A stretch of DNA of 37,050 nt from Actinomycetes bacterium (GTDB taxonomy: Bacteria > Actinomycetota > Actinomycetes > S36-B12 > UBA5976), in contig JAJXSV010000002.1 of the NCBI GenBank assembly GCA_021784375.1, forward strand, positions 1 through 37,050, given 5' to 3'. The notes beneath the pieces were generated by a model. It saw nothing but the letters and a program-made list of their open reading frames with translations, was not told where the DNA came from and searched no databases. The translations under genes and the position numbers were made by a program. How positions within the stretch are numbered: the first letter of the stretch is position 1; every line of letters starts with the position of its first letter. Shown in pieces: positions 7,447 through 16,240 of this stretch.

Positions 7447-9732
7447 TCAGTTGACGCTCACCTGGTAGCTGCGCGCGATCATCTTCACCACTTCGTTGAG
7501 CTGCATCGGCATGGCGTATCGATAGCCCTGCACGATGTGGATACCGAGGCTCTCCACGACCTCGGCCTCGCCGTCGGTCTCGATGCCCTCCGCCAGGACG
7601 GTGCTGGAGAGCGTGGCGGCAACAGCCACCGCGGCGGCCATGACACTGCGGCTGCCGGATTCCCCGCGGCCCGCGCGCACGATCAGGTCGCGATCCAATT
7701 TGATGAGCTCCTTGCCCATCTCCTCGAGCACCGTGAAGTTGGAGTAACCGGCCCCGAAGTCATCGATGCCGACGCCATAGCCACTGGCAATGAGCTTCAT
7801 GAGGTTCTCATGCGCGGCGGATGAGCCCGAGAGCTCATGCGACTCGGTGACCTCGATGACGAGGTTCGAGCGGTGCTGGCTGAACAACGGTTGCAGAAGC
7901 AGGCGCACCAACATGGGATCACGCAGTTGCAGGACGGACAGGTTGAAGTTGACCCGTAGCCGGTGTGTCGGGTCGGCTCCGATGAGGCGCGGGAGGTCGG
8001 CGAGCAGTCGCTGCAAGGAGACCCGACCGATGCCCACGATCTGGCCGGACGCCTCTGCGTGCTCGATGAAGCGACCCGCCGATACCCGCGTGCCGTCATC
8101 GACCAGGCGCACCAGTGCCTCCACGCCCACCACCTGGCCGGTGCGCGTGTCGATGATGGGTTGGTAGTCGTTGTCGAACTGCTCCTTGCGCAGGGCTGCC
8201 GCGAGTCGCTTGCGCCAGGCCAGGTCGGACGAGGTGGCGACGTCGAGCTCGGGGGAGTAGGCCCGGGCCGTCTCGCCACCTGCATCCTTGGCGGCGCGCA
8301 CGGCGACCAGGGCACGGCGTAGTGCCTCCTCGGCCCCATCGACCGCTTCCAGGAGCACGCATCCCACCGATGCCGCGCCGGACACCTGCACCTCGTCGAC
8401 GTCGAAGGGCCGACCGAGCACGGAGGCGATCTCCAGGCTGCGCAGGAGCAGGCGGTTCGCGTCAGCCGCGTGCGTGAGCAGGGCGAACTCATCACCGCCG
8501 ACGCGCGCCACCATCTCCCCGCCGGGGGAGAAGGGCCGCAGCCGCTTCACGCACTCGACGAGGAAGGCATCGCCCGCCGCATCCCCTATGGAGTCATTCA
8601 CCAAGCGGAACTGGTCGATGTCGACGAAGATGACGCCGGACGTCCGGCGATCCGTCTCCGAACCCAACAGGTGCACGGAGAGGCCGCGCATGAAGGCGGT
8701 GCGCGTCAAGGCCCCGGTGAGCGGGTCGTGATCGGCCTCGGCCCGGGTGGCGGCACCCAGGCGCGTGATCTCATTGAGCAGCACCGAGAGCAAGACGATC
8801 GTGGACACCAGACCGAAGGAGCGGGTGAGCAGCCAGTCCAGGGAGTACCGGGGGCTGCGCCACAACGAGGCATCGAACATGACGCGAACGAGGACGACGG
8901 ACAGCAGCCAACGGCTGAGTGCGGAACCTGTCCGCGCCGACCAGGCGACCGTGAGCAACGCAACGGCGCCGATCCCCACGAGCACCGTGGATTCCGTCGT
9001 CGCACTGGTGGCATAGGCAACCGGCAGCACCAGCATCTGCGGGAACCCCGGCGCGTTGAATGCTCCCCACAGCATGAGCAGGACGAAGAGCAGGAAGGCG
9101 ACAGCGACACCCAGACGGGCCCGGACCCGCCGGTGCTCACCGAGGACGCGCACCCGGGCCAGGATGACGGCGCTGATCGCACAGCCGACGAGGAGCACGG
9201 CCTCGCCCACGAACGCCAGCGCCTCCGCAGCGTTCGCAGTACCGAAGGTGCTCGATGGGGGCATGGTGTACCCGAGCCCATTGGGCAGGAACAGCGGCAG
9301 GAAGCCCCAGATGCCGCTCACCACGCCGAAGGTGATGCCGAGCACGGCGTAGCCGGCGCCGGCCGCGGAACGGAACTGGTTGAAGGCGATGAGCGCGATG
9401 AGGCCGAACACCAACCCGGTCGCGAAACTCGATGCGGTCTCGACCAGCGCGTAGTTGAAGGTCTGCCGGTGCGAGACGTGCAGCGCCTCCCAATAGGCGC
9501 CACCGACAGCACCCATGCCCAGCACGTACGCCAGCCACCAGCGAAGTGACACCCGTCGTGGATCCTCGAGCGCACGGAACATGAGTGAGGTCAAGTTCCG
9601 CTCCCTGCGCCGACTCGATGGAACGGGCGACACGGTAGCGAGAGAGGGGCGGTTTTCCGTGGCGGCGCGGCGGTGCCGCATGGACAACCCTCGACGTCTA
9701 GACGTACCACGCATAACGCCGATAAGGTACAT
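7447..9732 (-). CDS. Membrane-anchored GGDEF-EAL protein (c-di-GMP cyclase/phosphodiesterase)
   Basis: Up to 761 residues. About eight hydrophobic segments (residues 63-320) form a membrane sensor region that I do not recognise as MASE1. A GGDEF domain follows (about 332-495) with GGDEF intact at 412-416 but no RxxD inhibitory site in the usual place. The EAL domain (about 510-755) has EAL at 538-540, IEVTES near 626, IDDFGAGYS from 656, K678, AEGIET at 714 and Q735, so the phosphodiesterase residues are present. Both activities are possible. The start is uncertain: ATG at 9732 lies inside a CATAAT box; alternatives are ATG 9714, ATG 9681, TTG 9594 (GGGAG 6 bases upstream) and ATG 9582. It is upstream of and codirectional with the tad operon. 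Confidence 0.85.
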   Translation of the reverse strand: MYLIGVMRGTSRRRGLSMRHRRAATENRPSLATVSPVPSSRRRERNLTSLMFRALEDPRRVSLRWWLAYVLGMGAVGGAYWEALHVSHRQTFNYALVETASSFATGLVFGLIALIAFNQFRSAAGAGYAVLGITFGVVSGIWGFLPLFLPNGLGYTMPPSSTFGTANAAEALAFVGEAVLLVGCAISAVILARVRVLGEHRRVRARLGVAVAFLLFVLLMLWGAFNAPGFPQMLVLPVAYATSATTESTVLVGIGAVALLTVAWSARTGSALSRWLLSVVLVRVMFDASLWRSPRYSLDWLLTRSFGLVSTIVLLSVLLNEITRLGAATRAEADHDPLTGALTRTAFMRGLSVHLLGSETDRRTSGVIFVDIDQFRLVNDSIGDAAGDAFLVECVKRLRPFSPGGEMVARVGGDEFALLTHAADANRLLLRSLEIASVLGRPFDVDEVQVSGAASVGCVLLEAVDGAEEALRRALVAVRAAKDAGGETARAYSPELDVATSSDLAWRKRLAAALRKEQFDNDYQPIIDTRTGQVVGVEALVRLVDDGTRVSAGRFIEHAEASGQIVGIGRVSLQRLLADLPRLIGADPTHRLRVNFNLSVLQLRDPMLVRLLLQPLFSQHRSNLVIEVTESHELSGSSAAHENLMKLIASGYGVGIDDFGAGYSNFTVLEEMGKELIKLDRDLIVRAGRGESGSRSVMAAAVAVAATLSSTVLAEGIETDGEAEVVESLGIHIVQGYRYAMPMQLNEVVKMIARSYQVSVN

Positions 9733-9781
9733 TATGCCATTTCAAACAAGCCGGAGGCTGATTCGAACCCGGCAGAATGCA

Positions 9782-9797
9782 GGTGCCATATGACACC
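9782..9797. promoter_or_regulatory. Near-perfect palindrome upstream of the GGDEF-EAL gene
   Basis: GGTGCCATATGACACC reads GGTG-N-CATATG-N-CACC, a 16-base dyad with one mismatched pair. It lies 50-65 bases upstream of the longest start of the GGDEF-EAL gene, in the 168-base gap after lacI. It looks like a dimeric repressor operator; the regulator is unknown. Confidence 0.35.
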
Positions 9798-9842
9798 CGC
9801 TGCGCGCCAGTCATGACGCACCACTCTCCTACAGGCGTCGCT

Positions 9843-9862
9843 GGCGCGAACTTCGCCGCGCC
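9843..9862 (-). terminator. Possible terminator hairpin of lacI
   Basis: GGCGCG and CGCGCC (6 bp) flank an 8-base loop about 40 bases after the lacI stop. There is no T-tract, which is common in high-GC actinobacteria, so the call is weak. Confidence 0.25.
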
Positions 9863-9900
9863 GCCACCGCGCGCAAGTTGCGCTGTGCGAGTGGCGTCGC

Positions 9901-10914
9901 TCAGTCGTGCGTCCATCGGGTCGTCGAGTTGCGCACGATCAAGGTGGTCGGCAGCGTGAGCTGCTGGAGTTCGCGTTGGTCGCCCGTCACCCTTGCTGCG
10001 ATCTGCCAAGCGGCCAGTTCGCCCAGCGTGTCGACCGGTTGGGCGACCGTCGTGAGGTCCCAGGCCGCCGCGACCTCGTGGTCGTCGATGCCCACGATCG
10101 AGAGGTCCTCCGGCACGTGCAGGCCGTGCCGACGGGCGGCCGCCATGACGCCGTAGGCCATCTCATCGCTCTGGGCCACGATGGCACTCGGCGGGTTCGC
10201 CATACCGAACAAACGTTCGACCGCGTTCTCGGCGCCGCGGGCGGTGAAGTCCGCGTGCACCTCGAAGTCCGGGTTCCACGCCACCTTGGCCTCCTCGAAG
10301 GCCTTGAGGAACCCGATGCGCCGATCGCGGGTGGCGGTGAAACTCCAGGGCTCGAAGGGCCCCTCGCTCACCAGGCCGATGCGGGTGTGCCCAAGTTCGA
10401 GGAGATGGCGCGTCGCGATGAGACCGGCGTTGACGTCGTCGATGCGCACGTGCGTGACCTTGGGGTGGTTGACGCCGATCATCACGATGGGGATGCCGAT
10501 GCGTTCAAGCGCGTCGAGCTCGTCGTCCCCGAGCGGCATGGACACGGCGATCGCACCGTTGACCGCGAGGTCCTGCAGGTGGTCGGCCAGCGCCCGCCGC
10601 CTCCCCTGGCTGTCCGCCGGCCGGGAGACGATGAGATCGATGCCACGGTCGTGCATGACCCGCTCCGCGCCCTCCAGGACGCGGGCGAAGTACCAGCGAC
10701 CGACGAAGGGCACGATGAGCGCCACGCGCGGTCTTGTGTTCTCCAGGCGCGCCGGCGCATTCCGCACCGGCAGGATGTAGCCGAGCTCGCTGGCCACCGC
10801 GACCACATGCGCGCGGGTCCGTTCGGAGATCGACGGGTGATCCCGCAGGGCCCTGGACACGGTTGCCACCGAGACCTCGGCCTTCAGTGCAACATCGCGA
10901 ATGGTTACTGCCAC
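9901..10914 (-). CDS. LacI-family transcriptional regulator
   Basis: A 337-residue LacI/GalR protein. The N-terminal helix-turn-helix reads TIRDVALKAEVSVATVSRAL, and the hinge helix follows near residue 50. The periplasmic-binding-protein-like effector domain contains IDDVNAGLIATRHLLELGHTRIG and SIVGIDDHE, both family landmarks. The GTG at 10914 is chosen because GAGGAGG ends 4 bases upstream; a TTG at 10917 is closer to the ribosome site and less likely. It is divergent from a PfkB sugar kinase gene 57 bases away, which it plausibly controls together with itself. The sugar effector cannot be told from sequence. Confidence 0.9.
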   Translation of the reverse strand: MAVTIRDVALKAEVSVATVSRALRDHPSISERTRAHVVAVASELGYILPVRNAPARLENTRPRVALIVPFVGRWYFARVLEGAERVMHDRGIDLIVSRPADSQGRRRALADHLQDLAVNGAIAVSMPLGDDELDALERIGIPIVMIGVNHPKVTHVRIDDVNAGLIATRHLLELGHTRIGLVSEGPFEPWSFTATRDRRIGFLKAFEEAKVAWNPDFEVHADFTARGAENAVERLFGMANPPSAIVAQSDEMAYGVMAAARRHGLHVPEDLSIVGIDDHEVAAAWDLTTVAQPVDTLGELAAWQIAARVTGDQRELQQLTLPTTLIVRNSTTRWTHD

Positions 10915-10918
10915 CAAG

Positions 10919-10971
10919 CCTCCTCGCCGCGGCTAGCCTAGTCATCGCCGGACCTCGAACCTCGGAGCATC
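10919..10971. promoter_or_regulatory. Divergent lacI / pfkB promoter region
   Basis: The short intergenic contains the 8-base palindrome GGCTAGCC (10931-10938). On the minus strand this gives TAGGCT (10940-10935), a good actinobacterial -10 for lacI; on the plus strand TAGCCT (10935-10940) could serve pfkB. No clear -35 is seen on either strand. GGAG precedes the pfkB ATG by 4 bases. The overlapping -10 boxes would let one bound repressor shut both genes. Confidence 0.4.
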
Positions 10972-11898
10972 ATGAGAGCAACCATTGTTGGCGAAGTCGT
11001 CATCGACCGCTTCTTCCATGCCGATGGAACCGTCACCGATGTGGCGGGAGGGTCATCCGCGAACGCGGCGATGGCGCTCCAGCGTGCTGGTGTCGACACC
11101 GCACTGCGAGCGCGCTTCTCCCGTGACGAAGCCGGACGCGCCCTACGCGCCCATACAGCGGCGGAGCACCTGGACCTCTCCTGCTCCCCGGATGTCGACG
11201 AGCCCGCCTCCATCGTCGAGGTGCGCCTGGCCGCCGATGGCCAGCCCTCGTACGTGTTCAGGCTCGCCGGCGCCGCCGACTGGCAGTGGACCGCCGAGGA
11301 GCTCGCCACTCCCCTGCCGGCTGGCACGGCACTGGTGCACACCGGTTCCCTGGCCTCGGTGATCGAACCGGGCGGTTCGCGCATCCGCGAATGGCTCACG
11401 CAGTTGTCGCCGAAGCCACTCATCTCCTTCGACCCCAACGCCCGCCCCGCCGCCGCGAACAGCGAGGCGGAGGCGCAGGCGGTGCGCGATGCCGTGGCCG
11501 CCTGGTGCGCTGTCGCAGACTTCGTCAAGGTCTCGGATGAGGACCTGCGCTGGCTCTCCCCCGGCATCCCGGAAGCAGAGCAGGCAGCCGCCTGGTCGCG
11601 GGACAAGGCCTTCGTGGTGATGACCCGAGGTGCAGACGGCTCGGCGGTGTTCGTCGATGGCGCCCTGTTGCTCGAGGTGCCCGGGGAGGTGGTGCCGGTG
11701 GCGGACACCGTCGGCGCCGGCGACACCTTCATGGCGTGGCTGATCCGCGGCACCCTGCTGGCGTTGGAGTCGCGCACGCTCGCGGAACTCGCGCACGACG
11801 CAGCGGCACTGCGGGACATCGTGACGAAGGCGGGTCGCGCCGCGGCGATCAACTGCACCCGCCGCGGCTGCAACCCGCCCTTCGTTGATGAGGTCTAG
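10972..11898 (+). CDS. PfkB-family carbohydrate kinase
   Basis: A 308-residue ribokinase/fructokinase-fold kinase that would phosphorylate a sugar or sugar derivative with ATP. The N-terminal substrate-side signature GGSSANAAMALQRAG lies near residues 26-40. The C-terminal PfkB signature DTVGAGDTF is at 245-253, with D251 as catalytic base. Length is normal. It is one of only three plus-strand genes in the window. No sugar transporter or hydrolase is nearby, so the substrate is not inferable; the divergent LacI regulator is its only visible partner. Its stop is 3 bases from the convergent gcvP stop. Confidence 0.88.
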   Translation: MRATIVGEVVIDRFFHADGTVTDVAGGSSANAAMALQRAGVDTALRARFSRDEAGRALRAHTAAEHLDLSCSPDVDEPASIVEVRLAADGQPSYVFRLAGAADWQWTAEELATPLPAGTALVHTGSLASVIEPGGSRIREWLTQLSPKPLISFDPNARPAAANSEAEAQAVRDAVAAWCAVADFVKVSDEDLRWLSPGIPEAEQAAAWSRDKAFVVMTRGADGSAVFVDGALLLEVPGEVVPVADTVGAGDTFMAWLIRGTLLALESRTLAELAHDAAALRDIVTKAGRAAAINCTRRGCNPPFVDEV

Positions 11899-11901
11899 CA
11901 G

Positions 11902-14742
11902 CTACTCCGCGTAGGCCGCGGGCTCCGGACAGGTGCAGACGAGGTTCCGGTCGCCGTACGCGCCGTCGATGCGGCCCACCGGCGGGAAGTACTTCACCAT
12001 CTGCGGCCCCATCGGGTACGCGCCCTGCTCCCGACTGTACTTGCGGCCCCATTCGCCGACCAGCGTGCGCGCCGTGTGCGGCGCATGCCGCAACGGCGAG
12101 TCCGCGACGTCGATCTTCCCATCCAGGATCTCCTGGATCTCCTGGCGGATCGCGATCATGGCGGAGATGAAGCGCTCGATCTCGTCCATGGGCTCACTCT
12201 CGGTGGGCTCGATCATGAGCGTGCCGGCGACGGGGAACGACATGGTGGGCGCGTGGAATCCTGCGTCCATGAGGCGCTTCGCGATGTCGTCGACCGTGAC
12301 GCCCGAGTCGTGCGTCAGCGGGCGCACGTCGACGATGCACTCATGCCCGACCAGGCCCGAGTCGCCCTTGTAGAGCAACGGGAAGTACGGGTCGAGCCGC
12401 ATGGCGATGTAGTTGGCGCTCACGATCGCCGCACGGGTGGCCTCACGCAATCCCTGCGCGCCCATCATGCCGATGTAGGCGTACGGGATCTGCAGCACGC
12501 CGGCACTCCCCCAGGGGGCGCCACTCACAGGACCCACGCCGCCGTCCTCGACGCCGCGACCAAGCGGGCCGCACTCGGGGTGGATCGGGTGTGAGGGCAG
12601 GAACGGCGCCAGGTGCGCACGCACCCCGATGGGTCCGACGCCGGGGCCGCCGCCGCCGTGTGGGATGGCAAAGGTCTTGTGCAGGTTGAGGTGCGAGACG
12701 TCCGCCCCGAATCGACCGGGCTTCGCCAGTGCCACCAACGCATTGAGGTTGGCGCCATCGACGTAGACCTGCCCGCCCGCATCGTGCACCATGGCGCAGA
12801 TGTCGGTGATGGCAGCCTCGAACACGCCATGCGTGGACGGGTAGGTGATCATGAGTGCCGCGAGTTCGTCACGGTTCGCTGCGATCTTCTCGCGCAGGTC
12901 CGCCAGATCGACGTTCCCGCGCTCATCGGTGGCCACCACGACCACACGCATGCCCGCCATCACTGCGCTCGCCGGGTTCGTCCCATGGGCGCTCGCGGGG
13001 ATGAGCACCTTGTTGCGATGCCCCTCGCCGCGTGACCGGTGGTACCCACCGATGGCGAGCAGGCCCGCGAACTCACCCTGGCTGCCGGCGTTCGGCTGCA
13101 CCGTCACGTAGTCGTAACCGGTGATCTCCACCAGCCACTGCTCGAGCGTGCGGATGAGCGTGAGCGTGCCCTCGGCCTGGTCGAGGGGCGCGAAGGGATG
13201 CAGGTCCGCGAACTCCGGCCAGGTGATCGCCTCCATCTCCGTGGCGGCGTTGAGCTTCATGGTGCAGGAACCGAGCGGAATCATCGTACGGTCAAGCGCC
13301 AGGTCCTTGTCCGCCAGCGTGCGCAGGTAGCGCATCATCTGCGTCTCGGAATGCATGGTGCTGAACACCGGGTGCTTGAGCGGCCTCGATGCGCGCAGCA
13401 TCGGCGAGGGAAGCGCGTTCGGCGCCGACATCGGCAGGGCCCCTCCCCCGAGTGCGGCGAGGAGCAGGTCGAGGTGCTCGCTGGTCGTGGTCTCGTCGAA
13501 GGCCGCAGCGAAGGTGGTGTCGTCGACCCGGCGCAGGTTGAAGCCGGCCGCGACCGCCGCCGCCATTGCCGCATCGACTCGCGCGCGCTCGCCACCGAAC
13601 TGCACGGTGTCGAAGAAGGCCCGGTGGCGCAAGGGGAAGCCTGCGGCCTCCATGGCCGCGGCAAAGCGAACGGTGAGATCGTGCACGCGATCGGCGATGG
13701 CCTTCAGGCCCTCGGGTCCGTGGTAGATCGCGTACATCCCGGACATGATGGCCAACAGCACCTGGGCCGTGCAGATGTTGGATGTCGCCTTCTCGCGACG
13801 GATGTGCTGCTCGCGGGTGGACAGCGCGAGGCGCAGACCGGCGTTGCCCTCGTTGTCGACGCTCACGCCCACCAGGCGGCCGGGCATCGATCGCTCCAAC
13901 CCCTTGTGCACGGACATGAAGCCGGCGTGCGGGCCGCCGAAGCCCATGGGCACGCCGAAGCGCTGGGCCGAGCCGATGGCGACGTCGGCGCCCAGGCGGC
14001 CGGGCGCTTCGATGAGTTGCAGCGCGAGCAGGTCCGTGGCCACCGATACGAGCGCCTCCTGCTGGTGTGCTGCGGTGATCGCCTCCCGGATATCGCGGAT
14101 CCGCCCCGACGAGCCCGGGTACGAGAGCAGCACGCCGAAGTACTCCCCGACGGGGACGCCGGTGGAGAAGTCGTGCGTCACCAGTTCGATGCCAATCGGG
14201 TTGGCGCGCGTCTGCATGACGGCGAGGGTCTGCGGATGCGTATCCACGTCGACGACGATGCGATTGGACTTGGACTTGGCGGCGCGCTTCATGAGCGACA
14301 TGGCCTCGGCCGCCGCTGTCGGCTCATCGAGCAGGGACGCCGAGGCGACGTCGAGGCGGGTGAGTTCGCAGATCATGGTCTGGAAATTCAGCAGGGCCTC
14401 CAGGCGCCCCTGCGAGATCTCCGGCTGGTAGGGCGTGTATGCCGTGTACCAGGCCGGGTTCTCGAGGATGTTGCGCAGGATGACACTCGGCACATGCGTG
14501 CCGTAGTAGCCGAGGCCGATGTACGAGTGAAGGACGCGATTCCGAGCGCCCAGTTCGCGCAGGTGTGCCAGCATGCCCGGTTCGTCGTAGGCGGCCGGCA
14601 GCTGCAGGCTGTCGGTCCACTTGATGGTCTCCGGCACCACCGCGGCGATGAGTGCGTCGGAGGAGTCGTAGCCGACGGCCCGCGCCATCGTCTCGATCTC
14701 GAGTTCGCGGGGGCCGATGTGGCGCGCGGCGAATTGCTCCAT
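11902..14742 (-). CDS. gcvP: Glycine dehydrogenase (decarboxylating), P-protein
   Basis: A 946-residue, full-length fused P-protein of the glycine cleavage system. It decarboxylates glycine with pyridoxal phosphate and passes the aminomethyl group to lipoyl-GcvH. N-terminal RHIGPRELE and the PLP lysine K689 in SHLNLHKTF, followed by a Gly-rich [10 protein letters not shown] loop, are visible. The ATG at 14742 is chosen over an in-frame ATG at 14766 because GAGGAG sits 7 bases upstream. A tandem glycine riboswitch precedes it. gcvH is six genes upstream on the same strand; gcvT and lpd are not in the window. Confidence 0.96.
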   Translation of the reverse strand: MEQFAARHIGPRELEIETMARAVGYDSSDALIAAVVPETIKWTDSLQLPAAYDEPGMLAHLRELGARNRVLHSYIGLGYYGTHVPSVILRNILENPAWYTAYTPYQPEISQGRLEALLNFQTMICELTRLDVASASLLDEPTAAAEAMSLMKRAAKSKSNRIVVDVDTHPQTLAVMQTRANPIGIELVTHDFSTGVPVGEYFGVLLSYPGSSGRIRDIREAITAAHQQEALVSVATDLLALQLIEAPGRLGADVAIGSAQRFGVPMGFGGPHAGFMSVHKGLERSMPGRLVGVSVDNEGNAGLRLALSTREQHIRREKATSNICTAQVLLAIMSGMYAIYHGPEGLKAIADRVHDLTVRFAAAMEAAGFPLRHRAFFDTVQFGGERARVDAAMAAAVAAGFNLRRVDDTTFAAAFDETTTSEHLDLLLAALGGGALPMSAPNALPSPMLRASRPLKHPVFSTMHSETQMMRYLRTLADKDLALDRTMIPLGSCTMKLNAATEMEAITWPEFADLHPFAPLDQAEGTLTLIRTLEQWLVEITGYDYVTVQPNAGSQGEFAGLLAIGGYHRSRGEGHRNKVLIPASAHGTNPASAVMAGMRVVVVATDERGNVDLADLREKIAANRDELAALMITYPSTHGVFEAAITDICAMVHDAGGQVYVDGANLNALVALAKPGRFGADVSHLNLHKTFAIPHGGGGPGVGPIGVRAHLAPFLPSHPIHPECGPLGRGVEDGGVGPVSGAPWGSAGVLQIPYAYIGMMGAQGLREATRAAIVSANYIAMRLDPYFPLLYKGDSGLVGHECIVDVRPLTHDSGVTVDDIAKRLMDAGFHAPTMSFPVAGTLMIEPTESEPMDEIERFISAMIAIRQEIQEILDGKIDVADSPLRHAPHTARTLVGEWGRKYSREQGAYPMGPQMVKYFPPVGRIDGAYGDRNLVCTCPEPAAYAE

Positions 14743-14746
14743 GGGA

Positions 14747-14774
14747 GGTCTCCTCTTCGAGACCATCAGGTCTC
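14747..14774 (-). promoter_or_regulatory. gcvP: Expression platform of the glycine riboswitch: alternative hairpins over the gcvP ribosome site
   Basis: On the minus strand three 6-base elements lie in a row: GAGACC (14774-14769), GGTCTC (14764-14759) and GAGACC (14752-14747). The middle one can pair with the first (4-base loop) or with the third (6-base loop). The third overlaps the gcvP Shine-Dalgarno GAGGAG (14755-14750), so the two hairpins are mutually exclusive and one would hide the ribosome site. The elements are seen directly; the switching mechanism is inferred. Confidence 0.6.
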
Positions 14775-14782
14775 AGTCGTCG

Positions 14783-14990
14783 GATGACCCCTCTGTCTTC
14801 GCAGTTGCTGCGGCCTGAGAGCTTCGCGCCGACGCGAACGCCGGCGTTTTCCCCTTCGGCGGAGCCAATGGCTCGCTTTTCAGATCGACCTGTTCGGCAG
14901 CGGTCCCGATGCCTGAGAGTTTCCGGGGTGGTTGCTCCGTCGGCGGCCGTCAATGGCGTTGACGACGCTCTCCCGCGCGAACACTTGCGG
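14783..14990 (-). promoter_or_regulatory. Tandem glycine riboswitch
   Basis: The minus strand upstream of gcvP carries two glycine aptamers. Aptamer 1 shows GGGAGAGCG, then CCGCCGACGGAGCAA, then GGAAACTCTCAGGCA. Aptamer 2 shows TCTGAAAAGC, CCGCCGAAGGGGAAAA and GAAGCTCTCAGG, closing with CAGAGGGG. These are the conserved blocks of the gcvT-type riboswitch, and the TCTG/CAGA ends can form the closing stem of aptamer 2. Glycine binding is expected to raise expression of the glycine cleavage gene downstream. Confidence 0.92.
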
Positions 14991-15032
14991 TCCCCCGGAG
15001 TCTACGTCGTGGGCGAGGGAAACCTGCCCAAT

Positions 15033-15593
15033 TCAGCCAGCGTGCCGACGTGCGCGACGCATCGACAGTTCGTCGGTGCCAACGGTCGGCAGCTCCTCCT
15101 CGACCGGCTCGGTGGGAAGCGTGGCCAAGGTGCCCTCGATCTCCTCCCACACACGTCCAACGGCGATCCCGAAGACTCCCTGTCCCCCGCGCACCAGGTC
15201 GATGACCTCGTCCGCAGACGTGCAGGCGTAGACCGACGCGCCGTCGCTCATCAAGGTGAGGTTGGTGAGGTCCTCCACGCCGCGCGAGCGCAGGTGCTCG
15301 ATGGCGGCGCGGATGTTCTGGAGGGAGACGCCGGTGTCGAGCAGGCGCTTCACGACCTTGAGCATGAGGATGTCGCGGAAGCCGTAGAGGCGTTGGGTGC
15401 CGGAACCGGATGCCGGCCTCACGCTGGGTTCCACCAAGCCGGTGCGCGCCCAGTAATCGAGCTGGCGGTAACTGATGCCGGCTGCGCCGCAGGCCACCGG
15501 GCCACGGAATCCGGTGTGCTCAGGAGCCGGGGCGTGGACGACGACGCTCGGCTCAACGGCAGCGTCGGTTGCAACGTCAAGGCGCGGTTCCAT
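15033..15593 (-). CDS. MerR-family regulator (Rv1830-like)
   Basis: A 186-residue protein with a MerR-type winged helix: GISYRQLDYWARTGLVEPSV at about residues 38-57, then QRLYGFRDILMLKVVKRLLD. A non-canonical C-terminal part follows (about residues 100-186) without the cysteines of metal-sensing MerR proteins. The N-terminal 30 residues are disordered-looking. The ATG at 15593 has GGAGG 4 bases upstream and is preferred over a GTG at 15698. It follows the DUF151 gene and precedes gcvP, the same place as Rv1830 in mycobacteria. A promoter and palindromes lie upstream, so it is probably transcribed separately. Confidence 0.85.
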   Translation of the reverse strand: MEPRLDVATDAAVEPSVVVHAPAPEHTGFRGPVACGAAGISYRQLDYWARTGLVEPSVRPASGSGTQRLYGFRDILMLKVVKRLLDTGVSLQNIRAAIEHLRSRGVEDLTNLTLMSDGASVYACTSADEVIDLVRGGQGVFGIAVGRVWEEIEGTLATLPTEPVEEELPTVGTDELSMRRARRHAG

Positions 15594-15630
15594 GTGGCCT
15601 CCAGCGGATCGGGGAATGTCCGCTGCTCGA

Positions 15631-15659
15631 ACGCTAGGTCTGCGCGGGCCCCCGGTCAA
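15631..15659 (-). promoter_or_regulatory. Promoter of the Rv1830-like merR gene
   Basis: TTGACC (15659-15654) and TAGCGT (15636-15631) are separated by exactly 17 bases, a good sigma-70-type promoter. The predicted transcript start near 15624 gives a leader of about 30 bases with GGAGG before the ATG. Confidence 0.6.
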
Positions 15660-15699
15660 CGACCGAGGCCCGCGACACGCCGGCAAAATCTCAATCACA

Positions 15700-15737
15700 A
15701 GTTGAGGGTTCTAACCCTCAACTACAACTCGAGAGTT
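15700..15737. promoter_or_regulatory. Double palindromic operator upstream of merR
   Basis: A perfect 24-base dyad (15700-15723) has 11-base arms, AGTTGAGGGTT and AACCCTCAACT, around a CT centre. A second perfect dyad AACTC-GA-GAGTT lies at 15726-15737. The centres are 20 bases apart, about two helical turns, so dimers would sit on the same face. Position is about 75-115 bases upstream of the predicted merR transcript start. The short loop and lack of T-tract argue against a terminator. The binding protein is inferred to be one of the two local MerR proteins. Confidence 0.55.
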
Positions 15738-15749
15738 TGCCCGATCGGG

Positions 15750-16214
15750 TCAGGCTTCCCCGAAGTCCTCGGGTGAGACCTCATCGAGAAAGGCCCTGAA
15801 GGCATCGACGTCGACCTCTTCGGTCGTCGGCTCCTCCACCACCGCGGCCGCATCGAGGACGGCCTCCGCGACGAGGATCGGCACCTTGGCGCGCAGGGCC
15901 ACGGCGACCGCATCGGAGGGCCGACAGGGAATGCGCTGGCCGGTGGCGAGCACCAGATCGGCGTAGAACACCCCATCCTCGAGGCTGGTGACCTCGACCC
16001 GCTCGCAGGGGGCGTTCAGGGCCTGCAGGATGTTGAGGACGAGGTCATGGGTGAGCGGGCGCGCCGGGATGTACCCCTGCTGGGAGAGCGCGATGGCGGC
16101 CGCCTCGGGGCTGCCGATCCAGATGGGAAGCCGCCGGTGCTCATCGGCGAGGAGGAGGACGATCTCATTCGTCGCCTCAACCATGCGGATTCCGGCCACG
16201 GATACCTGACGCAT
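15750..16214 (-). CDS. Bifunctional nuclease domain protein (DUF151, Rv1829-like)
   Basis: A 154-residue protein that fits the bifunctional nuclease/DUF151 family (PF02577). The landmarks are LLLADEHRRLPIWIGSPEA, RPLTHDLVLNIL and CRPSDAVAVALR, followed by an acidic C-terminal tail. The family is named for a plant protein with reported DNase/RNase activity; its role in actinobacteria is not settled. GAGGAGG lies 5 bases before the ATG. It is 26 bases downstream of the ftsR-like gene in a conserved actinobacterial pair. Confidence 0.88.
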   Translation of the reverse strand: MRQVSVAGIRMVEATNEIVLLLADEHRRLPIWIGSPEAAAIALSQQGYIPARPLTHDLVLNILQALNAPCERVEVTSLEDGVFYADLVLATGQRIPCRPSDAVAVALRAKVPILVAEAVLDAAAVVEEPTTEEVDVDAFRAFLDEVSPEDFGEA

Positions 16215-16240
16215 ACTGCCTCCTCGCGCCGCCTGCCGTC

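Noticed and set aside
9750..9773. TpsiC-arm-like GGGTTCGAATC on the minus strand, possible tRNA or tRNA fragment
   Set aside because: The flanks do not form a 5-bp T stem and no anticodon arm, D-arm or acceptor is found nearby; at most a GCCGG/CCGGC dyad.
15700..15723. Terminator after the DUF151 gene
   Set aside because: The stem has only a 2-base centre and no T-tract; a DNA operator explains the symmetry better.
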